NCBI GenBank assembly: GCA_014925825.1
Contig: JACGCK010000031.1
Location: 186,001 to 250,000, forward strand
Source of the DNA: Pholiota molesta
Lineage: Eukaryota; Basidiomycota; Agaricomycetes; Agaricales; Strophariaceae
DNA: 64,000 nt
Direction of reading: 5' to 3'
Made by a program: the position numbers and the translations under genes. This document shows positions 44,328-56,355 of this stretch, in pieces (position 1 is the first letter of the stretch; the number at the start of each line of letters is the position of its first letter). Under the pieces are notes generated by a model. The model was not told the origin of the DNA. It did not search any database and saw nothing but the letters and a program-made list of their open reading frames with translations.

Positions 44328-47081
44328 TCAATTAAGCTCTTCTCTGTGAATTCGACTAATACAAGCCAAAAGGTCGAGAGCATTGCCCACACCCTTCCTC
44401 TCATAGCTCTCAAGCACCATCCAGTGCGCTGCAATTCCCACCGCAAACACGTCCAGGACATGATGGTATGCCTGACCATCATCATCAAAATTCTATCATA
44501 ATATAGGATCAATATACACTGTGCAGCACAAATATCCACAGTAGGACAGCGCACCAATTGTTTCAAATAATCCAGAATTTTGACCACACACACTACAAAA
44601 CCAAATGTGAAGCTATTTTCATGAAATTTGTAATTGAAGGTCATAAATGACCGCTGAAGTCGATCTGATGCCTTGGCCCCACTGGCAAGGAGGTCCCTAA
44701 TTGCAAATAAACGATAAGATTCTTGCCATATTAGGATATCCAAATCCTGGGCATGTGAGATTGGATCCAATATTGGGGGCACCCTGTTAAGGGCCATATT
44801 CAATATCTTTGGGATATATTCTTTGATATCAATATGATATTTCTCGGAGCGAGTTTTGTCCAGGAGGAAGTCAGGAAGTGATGCATGAAGGAAGCTTATC
44901 TCATCATTGAATGCAGGGGGATTGTATTTGATAACCGCTGCCAAATCAGCAAGGCAGACTTCTATTCCACCCTCTTCAAGCTGAAAAGCTCCCTCAATCA
45001 GATTGATATCAGAGGACTTGGTTATCAACAGGTATGCCAGAATGTCGAGCACCTTGTCGAGTGCCTCAACCTGCGAGAAGATGTGTTGATAGAGTGCATC
45101 CAAATGCGCAAATGGATTTTGGGAAGATGGATCTCGCGAGCGGATTCCAGCAATAATCTCAAGTAGATGAGCCGGATTACCACGAGGCGATGATACATAG
45201 TTGATAACGACAGACGCATAGATAAATTGACCGGAGGACTTGGCTACAATCTCCTCGACCATTGACACCGGGGGCCAAATGGTGGGGAGGAGGTGCCGAC
45301 GTAGATGCATGTCTGTAATATCCAGGAATTTGTCGGTGAGGAAACGCCGAATGTCATCTGATGTTTGTTCAATATCCGAATTATCGAGTGGGAGTATCAG
45401 GACAAGATCTGGAATTTGCTTGCGTATGAATGCTGCTTCTATCTGAGGTTCACGACGGCTCGCGACGAGAAATACGACAGGGATTTTCCTGGAGCGGAAA
45501 ATGGTGCCAAGCAGTTTGATAAGATCGGACTGATGAGCGCGTTCAGTACATTCATCCAGGCCATCGATCAAGATGATAAAAAATCGCTGAAATCGCTCCT
45601 GAAGCCGAAGAAGAGGTTGGATGATGAGTATATCGAGCTGGGATTTCAGCGATTGATCGAAAATGAGCGGATTGTTCTCAATAATCCCCAATATTTCCTC
45701 CTTAACCTGCGGAATGTTCTGAATGAGCTGATAGACGAGTGTCGCAATTAAAGAAGGCATGTAATTCCGAGAAGCATCCGTCCGAGAAAAGAAGAAGCTG
45801 GCGAGCGGGATATGCGCCTGCTCACAAAGCTCTGCAATAGATTGCATGATCGCAGATTTCCCTGCGCCTGCGGCACCATGCATCCACATGATCCACGTTT
45901 GGCGAACGAGGAAGTCCAATACGATCCAGTCGTAGATCTGCTTCTGGATCGCTACACGTGTGTCCGGATGACACCTAGGAGGGTCCACACGGCGGACATT
46001 CAACTGTCAAGTCGTGCCGCGGCTTGTCATGTCAAGTCAGGTGTCCATTTTTGGATTATTTGTGACATACTCGTGACGATATCTGGCTAACTAGGAAAGA
46101 AAACTCACTAGACTGCATATTGAGCCAGATTTTGACCCAAAAGCCGAAAGGTCATTGACCAAGTCCATCTAAAACTCTACATACAATTTTCTTCTGGAGA
46201 ATCGCCGGAAAATGCGTACAATTATGGGAACAACACTAGCTGTCACAACTACATTCAAAGAAAACATAATAGTCAGTCGAAATCACAATTAAGTCCACAA
46301 TTTGGAACCCCCAAGCGTTTTATATAATATTATAAGCTTCCCAAATTATGAGCTCTTCTTTCTACAGTGCTGATACTGACAAACGAGGTCAGAGGGCAAG
46401 TCAAATGCCGAATTTCTCTAAGAGGGCGTGACATTCAAAAATGGACATGTAACTTGACAGTTAACTGTCACGTAACTGGATATGTCAATTCAAATCGCGA
46501 CTTGACACCTATTTGTCCGCCGTGCCACGCGCTGGGCAGAGTTGTGGAACGCGGAGGGTGCGACACGCTTTTGCAAAAGCTCCAGCCCAGCTGAAATAAC
46601 AACGCTTTGGTCAATACACGATTTCATTTCCTTCATAGGTCACATACGTCTTATCCGGCCGCTTGTGTTGTTGAATACGTTGACTGTGCCTTCCCCAAAC
46701 AAAATGCCAGTATTCTTTATATCCTCGAATCTCATCGATTCCGGTACAGCATTGCCTGTTGACGGCTGTCCTACTATCAACAATTCTCTGTAGGCCGAGT
46801 TGATTGCTGGACTCACCCCGATGTTCACTGGCTCCACAGTTTCTTGACCTCGCTCGTCATTCAAAATCCTCGTATGATCACCGACTCCGAGTACATGGCC
46901 AGGACTGGTAGACGAATTATTCTACAATCTCTGCGTGTCAGTGGATGTCTTGCTATTCCTGTATTTTTCGACTCACAGTAGCTTCATTTGCTGACGCTAA
47001 CGTAGCGGGTTGTTCCCTCTTTGATGATTTCTTGCTGAACAACGACTTCGACTTCTCGAGGAGAACCTTTTTGAAGCCCAT
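44328..47081 (-). pseudogene. NACHT-domain STAND NTPase (NLR-like), split by a MITE
   Basis: NLR-like signalling NTPase, as used in fungal self/non-self recognition (role inferred). Exon 1 (47081-46977) starts MGFKKVLLEKSKSLFSKK; exon 2 is 46921-46648 (FEDIKNTGILFGEGTVNVFN near its end); exon 3 runs from 46590 and is cut at 46525 by a 537-bp element. Past the element the same exon resumes, giving AFHNSAQRVDPPRCHPDTR when the empty site is read. NACHT motifs: Walker A GAAGAGKS (45852-45877) and Walker B FIILIDGLDEC. A helical region follows, and the protein ends with VLESYERKGVGNALDLL and RIHREELN at the stop 44328-44330. That C-terminus needs one base restored at the a-run near 44487. No WD40/TPR/ankyrin repeats follow, so it is a short NACHT form. 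The N-terminal effector type is unrecognised. Confidence 0.85.
45988..46524. mobile_element. 537-bp MITE inside NACHT coding exon (3-bp TSD)
   Basis: Ends are perfect 11-bp inverted repeats (CACGGCGGACA / TGTCCGCCGTG) inside longer imperfect inverted arms of about 100 bp that share ctgtcaagt and tgtccatttttg. Flanked by CCA at 45985-45987 and 46525-46527. Removing the element plus one CCA joins the NACHT coding sequence in frame. No coding capacity. The CAC termini with a 3-bp duplication suggest a CACTA/CMC-type element (inference). Confidence 0.9.
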
Positions 47082-47189
47082 GGAACATGCGCAGTGAATG
47101 GTGGGAGGCAAAGGTTGCAAAACCCACGTTGCTGCAGTGCTGTGTTCTTTTGTGCCATGAGGCTGTACTGCCCAAACACCGACGTCTCC

Positions 47190-47310
47190 AACACACAAAA
47201 AACAAAGGCTCTGTCAATCTCCCAATCTTCTCCTCATGCTGGGCTCACTTGGCCTGGCCCAGCTGCGCCATCGTCGTATCGCTCCCGATGTAGTAGTGGA
47301 CGTACATACT
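47190..47310 (-). pseudogene. 3'-end fragment of the PDI-like gene
   Basis: On the minus strand, agcgatacgacgatggcgca, then gggccaggc, gaagat.ggga, agcctttgt and gtgtgttggagacgtcg.tgttt follow in the same order as the 3' end of the PDI-like gene (52625-52760). Only the last coding bases and the 3' UTR are present. It sits exactly at the outer end of the left arm of the large inverted duplication. Confidence 0.7.
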
Positions 47311-47700
47311 TGAACAGGAGGAAAAGAAAACGGGCGTGTCCAGGCATAATCTCACTATTACGCCACAAGATGGTATTCTCATACTGTGATTTGTATGGAG
47401 TTGAACAGACTGACCTTGCTTCCCAGCGATAATAATAATCAAAGTGTTCCGTGCCTTTGGAAGTAGCGAACCGTCCCCAATGGCAATTATAAAATAGATC
47501 TAAGCGCTCAAGACTGACACCCTTTTCTCTAAATGTGTACATGGGACTTGGAATTTGTTTCCGACACAAAGACGAGCTATTCAGAGAATGGCGTTAAGGC
47601 TGTTGACTCACAGGACTCAGAAGATGCTGACGAAGTATCGTCGTCGGCCTTTAGATTGTGTTTGAAGACAAGACAGTGATGAAAATGCCGGCATTGTAAT
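47234..47700 (-). pseudogene. unknown gene fragment, left arm
   Basis: Minus-strand frame with SSASSES, then after a probable intron CRKQIPSPMYTFREKGVSLE, RLDLFYNCHWGRFATSKG and TEHFDYYYRWEARS. No family recognised, although the composition looks protein-coding. The junction of the two parts is off by one base. The right-arm copy (61230-62050) has the same segments but is broken by a 430-bp insertion. Confidence 0.4.
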
Positions 47701-48019
47701 ATTTTCATGGCGAGTACCATGTATTAATGACCGGTAGTAGAATAGTCGTCAGTGTTGAACACTGGATAGCGAAGGCTGAGAAAAGTCTTGGGAATTAGAA
47801 TCAAAGGCTACTACTACTTACCATTGAGGTGGGACTTCTGCACGTTTATAAGCACTGAAATAAACTCAAACTTGAAAGACAGGGAATACCCGACTGAATA
47901 AATAATTATGTATACAACGTAGAGAATTTGAACAAGATTGATAGCGCCAGGCAACAAATAGTAAGGTGGCAAATAACAAGTGGGCAAGAAAATAGAAAGA
48001 TACAGACAGACTCACGATC

Positions 48020-50752
48020 CTAACTACCACCACCGCAGCCTCCTCCTCCTCCACAGCCTCCCCCTCCTCCACAGCCGCCGCCGCCGCCACAGCCACCACC
48101 ACCCCCACCACATCCGCCACCTACATATCGCGCTCTGTCAAGACACAAATCAATACAAGAATTATCAGAATGGCGCACCTCCAGAACACGCTGCCCCAAT
48201 CCCACCAGTACATCCGCCTGCACCACAAGCACCAATCCCACACTATAATAATATCAAAACCGATTGGCAAAACGTGAAAAAAGGGGGAACGTACGCTGGA
48301 ACACCCTCCCCTATAGCTGACCATGGTCCCCCCACCCACACATCCTCCATAACGGTCATATGACGGCCCGTAATACAGCGGGATGGGAGTTAAAAACGCT
48401 GACTGGTGATTATAGATATCGCGCGAATCAACCCTCCTCCTCTCCCCATGTTCATGGGCGGCGGCCCCGGCCGCACCTGCCTTCGCCGCCTTCTTGCGCG
48501 CCTTCTCCGCCGCCTTGTGCCGCTCGCGCTCCTTCGTGCGCGCAAGCTGCTCATAGCGCTTCGTCGCCCGCGCGTGCGCGCGGCTGTTCGCGGACTGGAA
48601 GCGCACGGCGTTGTGGTCGCTGGGGTGCGTGGCGGAGAGCAGGTCCGGGCTGTCGAAGGGCATGAGGTGCGATGCAGGCGGGGGCGGCGCGTAGATACCG
48701 ACGACGCGGGAGAGGCGCTTGCCTATGGTGTCCCCCGGGAGCGGACAGCCGCAGTAGGTGTACTGCACGTTGAAGCGTTCTTTCCAGGCGGTGCATGTCA
48801 TGTCGAACGCAGATGATAGGCGAAGCCCTTCAATCTTGTCATCGCTGAACGCGTATTGGTGAGATCATCGACTTCCCACATAGTGCAACTCGGGGACAGC
48901 TTACTGGTCGATAAATCGGCCTAGATACGTATTGCAATCGGCGGCGTACTTCGTTGACATTAGCTGATGTGTATGCCATACAAGATCAATATCCAATGTC
49001 GGCACGAAAAAGGATCCCATGGAGGAGCTCATCAGGTCTAGGAAACTGCGATGTCATATGTTTGTCAGTCATTCATATTCATATATTATTGAAGGGGGAA
49101 CCTACGCATGGTAACGCGCCAGTGCATGATGGAGAGCCAACTCGTCTTCAGAGCCGTCAAAATATCCCCGTTTCGTCCACCCAAAGTCGAACATCTTCTG
49201 TACAAACGAACCCTGGCGCAGTACAGCGCCCACAAGCTCTACAGAATAGATCTTATTATCGCTGTAAGCGCTCATCACACGAGGAATGCTATAAAACGGC
49301 AAACATAGATGTCAGCGAACAAATAAAAATGCGGTTAAAACCATATGCTGACAGCTGAGGCCCAGTGTGAATCATCATCCACGCTCTCGTACTCGCCAGA
49401 TTCTGACCATTGTTTATCATCGATAACGCCATGTGCTGCTCGTATTCACTACTCCCTGGTTCACACCGGGGGTGAGCGTGTCTCTTGATCGTTTTTCCTA
49501 TAGTGGTCTCATAGAACGCCGCCTTCAGCTTCTTGCCTTTGTCAACATCCAATGGCGAGAGGGAAAGAGAGTCCCGCTGCATGCAAAATGATGAGTACAC
49601 TGTAATTGATATAAACAAACAAGCAGTCTGGTTGGCTTGGAACTGGACATACGGGAGATATGAAGAGTGAGCTCCGGAAGGTGGAGAACAGAGATCTTTC
49701 ACGAGCTTCCTGAACGCAAGCAACTCCTTGGTGATAGGTTCCGAGCTGCATGTGCAGTGCGCGATAAAATTCTGCTGCAGATATCCCTTTCCCTCGGCGG
49801 TCATCAGGGCTACATATTGGTAGTATGAATGAGAAACAAAAGGAAGTATAAATAATATGAACGGACTCACGGACTGTAATAGGATGACCACGTCGAGGGC
49901 AGTGAATAACTGTTTCGGATAGAGCATGCATGGAGTCGAAAGGGCTGAACGGAAGCGTCGTACGTGACTCCCATAGGTGCTCTCGTTCCTTGCTGGGAGG
50001 TTCCGAAAATAAGAGAGGGCTTAAAGGGTCCTCCTGTAGTAGATAATTACAGTTATCCATTTTTTCTGACGAGGCGATATTTTCAGCTCACCAAAAGCTG
50101 CCGGAAACATCTTTCGAGAGTCTTTAATGCCTTGCAGCAAGATATTCTCAAAGAGTCTTCCATATACCACCTAGGTAGATATTTGTCAATGCCTAAGAGT
50201 AGAGGGGAATAATAGACCCGTACGTACCGCGGATTAAGCATATAAGAATGCCACACCTCAAAGGAAATAATTCATTTAACAACAGAACAGGATGAAAGAT
50301 AAAGAGTATTCACCATTACAACGTCAATGGGCGGCGTAATCACGTCTATATCCCTCAACGAATCTTCAAGATTCAATCCCTGACACCAGCGATCAAATCT
50401 TCGTGCCCAAGATAGATGAGGCGTTCAAATTCGTTCAGAGCCAAGCGAATGACACAACAACGCACCTTTCGACCGCCAGCCCAACGAACCAAGCCCACTT
50501 GCCCTCCTTATCATTCGCGACGCGGGGAACGGAAATTTCAGCTCCTTCAATGCTATTTCGAAGCTCTGAGAAAGCATTCAGCAGTGCGAGGTGCCCTTTG
50601 ATTTGTTGGATAGAGACCAGGGGCTCGGCCGTGGTCTTGATGCCGATCTTGAAGTTGGTTGGAGGGGTGTAAGTTGGGGGAAGCTCGTCTTGTACTTGTG
50701 GGTCGACAAGCTCGCTCCCTTTAGAGGATTTATATGCAGGAGGTGCTTCCAT
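48020..50752 (-). CDS. glycine-rich domain-containing protein (GRDP/DUF1399), left copy
   Basis: Cytosolic family widespread in agarics, with plant GRDP relatives; biochemical role unknown. Multi-exon. N-terminus MEAPPAYKSSKGSELVDPQ with a PPAY motif, then the DUF1399 region with two WH motifs: VVMVWHSYMLNPR and DIDLVWHTHQL. Other blocks: KEREHLWESRTTLPFSPFDS, RVMSAYSDNKIYSVELVGAV, QKMFDFGWTKRGYFDGSEDE, and the C-terminal domain start FNVQYTYCGCPLPGD. After a Lys/Ala-rich coiled segment the protein ends in GGGGCGGGGGC repeats and GGGS at the stop (48020). A TATA box, ttatataag at 50816-50824, lies about 65 bp before the ATG and is conserved in the other copy. No clear break. Exact exon borders in the C-terminal Gly region are uncertain. 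Confidence 0.85.
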
Positions 50753-50815
50753 GGTATGGGTTTCGGATGATAAGCTCGATAGGATGTGAACATGAACTCG
50801 CGTGGAAGTGACCCC

Positions 50816-50824
50816 TTATATAAG
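50816..50824 (-). promoter_or_regulatory. TATA box of left GRDP gene
   Basis: ttatataag (palindromic core) about 65 bp upstream of the ATG at 50752, followed by a conserved ggggtcacttcca block. The same arrangement stands before the right copy. Confidence 0.65.
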
Positions 50825-51552
50825 TAGATGACGCTATGAATAGTCTGTGAGTGGCATTGTGGGGATATCCACGAGTGAAGGATATACAATACAGCCCTGC
50901 CCACAGAATGTGCCCCTGGTGATCTGAATGACGATAAGTACAAGGCTACGACAGTTTAGCGAAGGTATCTGATATCTGAAGGTATCCTGCGATAGCGTAA
51001 GTTTGGTGCTTTCAGATAGGATTGGAGGCTGTGCATAAGTATACGACAACAGACCACAGGAAGAGTATACACGTACCTGGAGCGTCTACCCCAGTCACCA
51101 GTGGCAACCATCCACCGTATGTGTTTCTCTCGATAGTATGTAGATACCATTATACCGATTCAAGTAGGTTGATGCAACACGCCGCGATGTCTTGAACGTC
51201 CACCAAAAATGCCTGGTGACATTTGTGGGTACCCTTTGAAAGCTAGCCTGAACAATAGCCTGAATAGCGCCCAGCATCATTCTGAGCTGCAAGCAAATGG
51301 CCGCTGGGAGTCCACATCAACCCACATGGAATGTTTAGCGAAAAGGTCATGGTAGTTCCTACCAGGTGACAGAATCGCCTTATACTATCGGCGTGATAGT
51401 GGGCTTTGAATTGTTCCCAATTTGGCAAAATGTACAAGAGCGCCTACCAGAACCATTTCAGTGGCTCTTGGGCCATAGCTCTCCATTTGATGCCTGTATA
51501 TGTAGAGAATACTTATTATGAGTAGGCTTATCTCGTTCCATACAAGCATCGC

Positions 51553-52540
51553 CTAAAGTGTGCCAACAATAACATCGATCAAGCAAAGTGCGCTCCTGAG
51601 AGCAGCACGGACGTCAGCACCAGCATGGCTCCTATACACACAAGCAGATGTGGCAACATTAATGATGTAAATTCGGGCAGACTTGGCAGACATGGAGAGC
51701 ATACCTAAGCCCATGATATCGAGGCCGGACACCGTCGACCGCAAACTGGTACTAGAAGACGACTTCGTAGTGTTCGAGGGCGCCGGGGAGCCACTGGATG
51801 CAGTGCTGGAAGTACTAGAAAGTATGCTCGATGTCGAAAGAGTGGTCGAAGGAGTGGTCGAATTGGAAGGCGTGCTCGCATTAGAGGCAGTGCTCGATGA
51901 AGTGCTCGAATCTTGGGCAGTATAGCTATATAATTAAAAAAATCGTCATGGTTCTTGATCAGCTACCTCGAACCCGAAACACCATGCGGGTGAGGGATTA
52001 GAATAAAAAATAATGATCGTAGAACGACGTTCTTAAAATTTAATTATCAGTTAATGGAGCCCACAAATGTACATTCACCTAAAACCAGCGGTTGAAAGTT
52101 GAAAAATTGACTTACTGTTGAATTATTGGTAGTATGAGGAAGTGCCTATGATCTTAACTCGCGCAGCACAGTCTCAATAGTTGTTATTCTCTCCATCTAG
52201 TGTGCATCGACGCCCTTCCTTGGCCAGCAGAAGGGGATCGATCGCCGTAAATACATTGAGCCGCAGACGCTAAATGAGTGGGCAACCCTGGGCGCAGACC
52301 ATAACGCGGAATCGTAGAAATACTAGACTCTAGGATTAGTTTTTCTCAGGCTGGGGTATATCACCACCGTGTTGGACGAGGGACTGAAGCCTCCAAACGC
52401 GCCGCCGAACGTTATCGATGCCTGACTATCGATGCCTGACGCACTCACCCACAGTCGAGGAGCCGGCGAGCCATTGACCAGATCTAGATAGGTCATGGTG
52501 GAGGGTATCCTGCAACCACAAACACTCACTCCACTATGTT
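51553..52540 (-). other. possible Ser/Thr-rich secreted-type gene, poorly resolved
   Basis: From about 51927 to 51690 the minus strand reads a Ser/Thr-rich low-complexity stretch (DSSTSSSTASNASTPSNSTT and more) that starts after a plausible acceptor tatatag, and then RSTVSGLDIMGLGM. Further upstream, 52506-52450 could be an earlier exon (MTYLDLVNGSPAPRLW before gtgagt). I cannot join them into one convincing gene. The Ser/Thr-rich part lies in the 510-bp block absent from the right arm. Confidence 0.3.
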
Positions 52541-52676
52541 CGTTCAGAATAAATAAATAAGAAGATAACAGTAGCACTACATAACAGCAACTACGAACGC
52601 ACATTAGACTATACATAGATCCATCCACTGTCGAAACATCGACGTCTCCAACACACAAAAATAACAACACAAAGGC

Positions 52677-54766
52677 TTAATCCAACCTTCCATTCTTCCC
52701 CTTATGCTGCACCCACTCCGCCTGGCCCTGCTGCGCTGTCATCGTATCGCTTCTGATGGCGCGGCTGAGCGCGTAGAAGACGAGGGCGATGACGGAGATA
52801 GCGATGAGGATAGCTTGCAGGGGCTTCTCCGTGACGAAGGTCTCGAGGGCGACCATCTTGGAGCTCAAGAACTGTGTGCGGGATGTAATCAGTATACACA
52901 TGACGATTCAAGACTTGTCATAGAAAGAAGAGGACTGGGAGGGAATACTCACGCGTGCGGTACGTTCGACGAAGCTCTCCGAGTTCTTGTACTTCGAGAA
53001 TCCAGCTGCAGCATCCGTGATAGCGCCGAAGATGCTCTCGGTCGTCGTAAATTGAATAGGCTTGCCGTCCCGATCAGCATCATAATACACCAGTTTCTTC
53101 AAAAGCCCACAACCATCAGCTCAGCCCGAAACCAATTCAAACAAAAAAATGCACATACACTATGATCCGCAATGACCACCTGCACGCTCTCCAGCTCGCC
53201 CGCGTCCGCGCCGCTGAGCCCATACATCCCTTCAGCCACTCCGCCCACTCCCCGCCGTCCATCCACACGAACACCACCTCGCGCCCGTGCACCACGCCGC
53301 TCCCGTCCGTGCGCTTCCGCCACCTTGCCCCACCTCCCTTACGCGCTCCATCACGCGCTCCCGCGCCGCCCGCGCGCTCGCGACGAGCACCACCAGCGGC
53401 GCCTGCGGCGCGTGCATCACGCTCTGGAACGTGTCGCGCGTGAGCTCGAGCGCGGTCGGGAGGCGGTGCGCGAGGAGCCACTTGCGCAGCTTCGGGTCCG
53501 CGCCGGGGGTCGCGGCGGCGGCGCCGTAGAAGGTGGACGCGGGGAGGCGGGTGTCGTGGTCTTTGAGCACGAGGAGCGCCCAGGGCGAGGCGGGGGGGAT
53601 GCCGAAGCGGGTGTGGAGCGTGGGGTCGGAGGAGGCGAAGATTCTGGGGCTGCCGAGGAGGGAGCGGACGCTTCGCGTATTGTGTCCTTAAGCATGGTAG
53701 GGTCAGTGGAGTAGGGATGGAGGGGGATGTGCGTACGATGATGGCTGTGTCGGAGGCCGAGTGTAGCAGTAGGTAGACCACGTCCTCTGCGGCGACAATC
53801 GCGTTGAGTTCTTCAGGCTTTGACAAGATTTCTACCCCGCTATTCCAAGCTGTTGAGCAATTCTATAGAAACAAAACAAGGAATGGGCACATACGATGCG
53901 CTGGCCTTTTCAGCAAACGCTATCAGCTGATCCAGCTTGCGCCCACTGTTGTATTCTGACCGTCCATTCTCGGTGTTCCCCTGCCCGAACCATACTAACG
54001 TTGGGTATCCCTCAATCCCTTGCGCCTTGCAGAGCGCCGAATTGTCGTCGCAGTTCACCTCGGCCACAGTAACCTTGCCCTTCATGTGCTGCGCAAACTG
54101 CTTCCACGTTGGCGCGAGCTTCTTGCAGTGCCCGCACCAGGGTGCGAAGAACTTGACGAACGCCGGTCCACTGGCGAGTGTACTGGAGAAGGTATCCCCG
54201 GTCAGGGCGAGCACCTCGCCTGTTGGATTTAGTGTATGTTTCGGGGGTTGGATAGGGGTATGGGTTTGGCAGCGGTGGTCGCGGGGCAGCGACAGAGGTG
54301 GGTCAGGCAGAGGCGCGTCCTTCACGTATCGCTTCATGAATGTTTTGAGGTCGTCCAAGTCCCGCGGGCCCTTGAACTTATCCACAATCTTCCCATCCTC
54401 GAACATCAGCAGGGACGGCCATGACTTGATGCCGTTTTTGTCGCATAAATCTGTGGACATCAGTGCATGCACGGCGGGCTTCAGACGGTTGTGCGACATA
54501 CCTCCGTAGGTGATGCAGTTAACTGTGGCCAGCTTCACATCCGGGATCTCCTCCGCCGCCTCAGCGACCAGCTGGTCCCATGTCGGCTTGAAGTCTCTGC
54601 AGTGCCCGCAATACGGGGAGAAGTGCTCGATGAACCACAGGCCTTTCCCGACGGTGGCGTCGAAGGTGTCTGGGGTGAGCTCGGTGCTGGAGACCGGGAC
54701 GGCGGTGGCGGCGAAAAGAAGGAAAGAGGAGGTGAGGAGAGAGAAGGGGAGGGTTAGAAGATGCAT
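52677..54766 (-). CDS. protein disulfide isomerase-like protein, two thioredoxin domains and C-terminal membrane helix
   Basis: ER oxidoreductase of the PDI/TMX type (role inferred). The signal peptide begins MHLLTLPFSLLTSSFLLFAA (ATG at 54766). Thioredoxin domain 1 has the active site SPYCGHCRDFKPTW; domain 2 has FAPWCGHCKKLAPTW. A thioredoxin-like part (EILSKPEELNAIVAAEDVV onward) lacks a CxxC, and near the C-terminus is the membrane segment AILIAISVIALVFYALSRAI with a short basic cytosolic tail. No KDEL-type signal, in line with membrane anchoring. Introns include about 54508-54452 and 53855-53826. The second half needs about three single-base corrections (near 53686, 53330-53345 and 53228-53230), all at short homopolymers. 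It lies in the spacer of the inverted duplication, and a fragment of its 3' end is at 47.2 kb. Confidence 0.85.
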
Positions 54767-55354
54767 TACGACGAGGACCAGCCCTCGGGGAAGTGGTTTG
54801 TGAAGGAAAGTGCTTAGTGACGGCTTCAATACGTGGTCGCACAGCCACAGTTAATGAGATTAGATTAGATGGGTAACCCTAGATAACGAACGACATACCC
54901 TATTCCCCTTCCACGGAGCATGCTAGAGGCGTAGAAATTTCGTCCTCATTTATATATATATGAGCTACTCGAACTTAAATGTTTAAACTCTGATGACCTC
55001 AGACGCTCACGGAGAATCGACGTCAACACTATCACCCAACAGAAATGCGAAGCCTACGGATGAGAGTTCAGCATCTCCATCTCCCACCTCTTCATATTTC
55101 ATATCAGCGGTTGATAAATTCTTTGATGGATGACTGGTTGATTCAAATGTTACAGATAACAGTAGAAGTGCTTCCGGAGTAACCACACCTACCTCATTAT
55201 TTGGAAAGTACCAAGAAAGTACAAGATTATAGCTGCTGAAGATTATGGCGACCATGCCGCTCGAGCCATTCAGATTTAATACAGCGGCCGAATGCTCTGG
55301 AAAGCTCCTCATTCTCGAGAAATTGCGTCCATACAGCTGCGAGCGATCAGTCCG
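54767..55354. other. spacer upstream of PDI-like gene
   Basis: Contains a tatatatatatat run (54950-54963). A 157-codon minus-strand frame at 55007-55480 overlaps the inner end of the right arm; it has no recognisable domain or splice context, so I do not call it. Confidence 0.45.
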
Positions 55355-56292
55355 CATCATATTTACGACCATCAAAACCCTTCTGCTGGCCAAGGAAGGG
55401 CGTATATGCAAACTGGTAGATGGAGAAGATAACAGCCATTCAAATTCAAGCTGTGCTGCGCAATTTAAGATCCCAGTCACTCCCTCATACTACCGATAAG
55501 TCAACAGTAAGTCAAATTTTTGACTCTCAGGCGCTTATTTTTTAGCTTAAATGTACATATGCGGGCTCTATGGACCATAACAGATAACTAATTTTTGAGA
55601 ACATCGCATCGTTCTATGACCGTCGCCCTCAATCAAGTACTCTCTACAGCGTTAAATAGAGAGCTATGACCCGAGAGCCACTGGAACTAGTCTGGGTACG
55701 CAGGTGCTTTTGTGCATTGCCAAATTGGGAGCAATTCATTATGCATTAAAGCCCACTTTAGGGGTAAATAAGGCGATGCCTGTCACCTGTTTGGAACCAC
55801 CATGACCTTTCCGTTAAACATTCCTCTTGGACTCCCAGTGGCCATGTACGTGCAGCTCAGAATGATGCTGGACGGTAGTCAGGCTAGCTTTCAAAGAATA
55901 CTCAGCCGTTTTTGGTGGACATTCGGGAAATCGCGGCTTGTTGCATCAACTCGGTCTACATACTATCAAGAGAAACACATACGGTGGATGATTGCCACTG
56001 GTGACTGAACAGGATGCTCCAGGTACGTGTATACTCTTCCTATGGTGTGTTTGTCGTATGCTTATGCACAGCCTCCAATCCTATCTGAACTTTGAAGGCA
56101 CCAAACTTACGCTATCGCAGGACACCTTCGCTTGACCTTCGCTAAACTGCCGTGGCGTTGTAGTGTCATCTGAGTGTCATTCAGATCACAAGGGCACATT
56201 CTGCGGGCAGGGCTGTGCAGTATATCCTTTCACTCGAGCCCGACTTGGATATCCCCGCAATATGCCACTCACAGACTATACATAGTGTCATC

Positions 56293-56300
56293 TATATAAG
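56293..56300 (+). promoter_or_regulatory. TATA box of right GRDP gene
   Basis: tatataag about 60 bp before the ATG at 56356, followed by the same ggtcacttcca block as in the left copy. Confidence 0.65.
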
Positions 56301-56355
56301 GGGTCACTTCCACCACGTTCCCATCCTATCGAGCTTATCGTCCGACATCCATACC

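Larger units (their letters stand above)
47300..52270. repeat. left arm of large inverted duplication
   Basis: The reverse complement of this arm matches 55355-62055: outer flank, the whole GRDP gene with its TATA promoter, and upstream DNA to about 51478. A gap follows (51480-51990 has no counterpart), and matching resumes at about 51990-52270. The spacer between the arms is about 3 kb and holds the PDI-like gene. The arms differ by insertions in the right copy and by uneven divergence in the GRDP exons. Confidence 0.88.

Noticed and set aside
48121..48816. Plus-strand frames inside the left GRDP gene
   Set aside because: They are antisense shadows, and the mirrored right copy shows the coding strand clearly.
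55007..55480. 157-codon minus-strand frame near the inner end of the right arm
   Set aside because: No domain, and it straddles the repeat edge. The mirrored left sequence (52210-52270) does not keep the frame.
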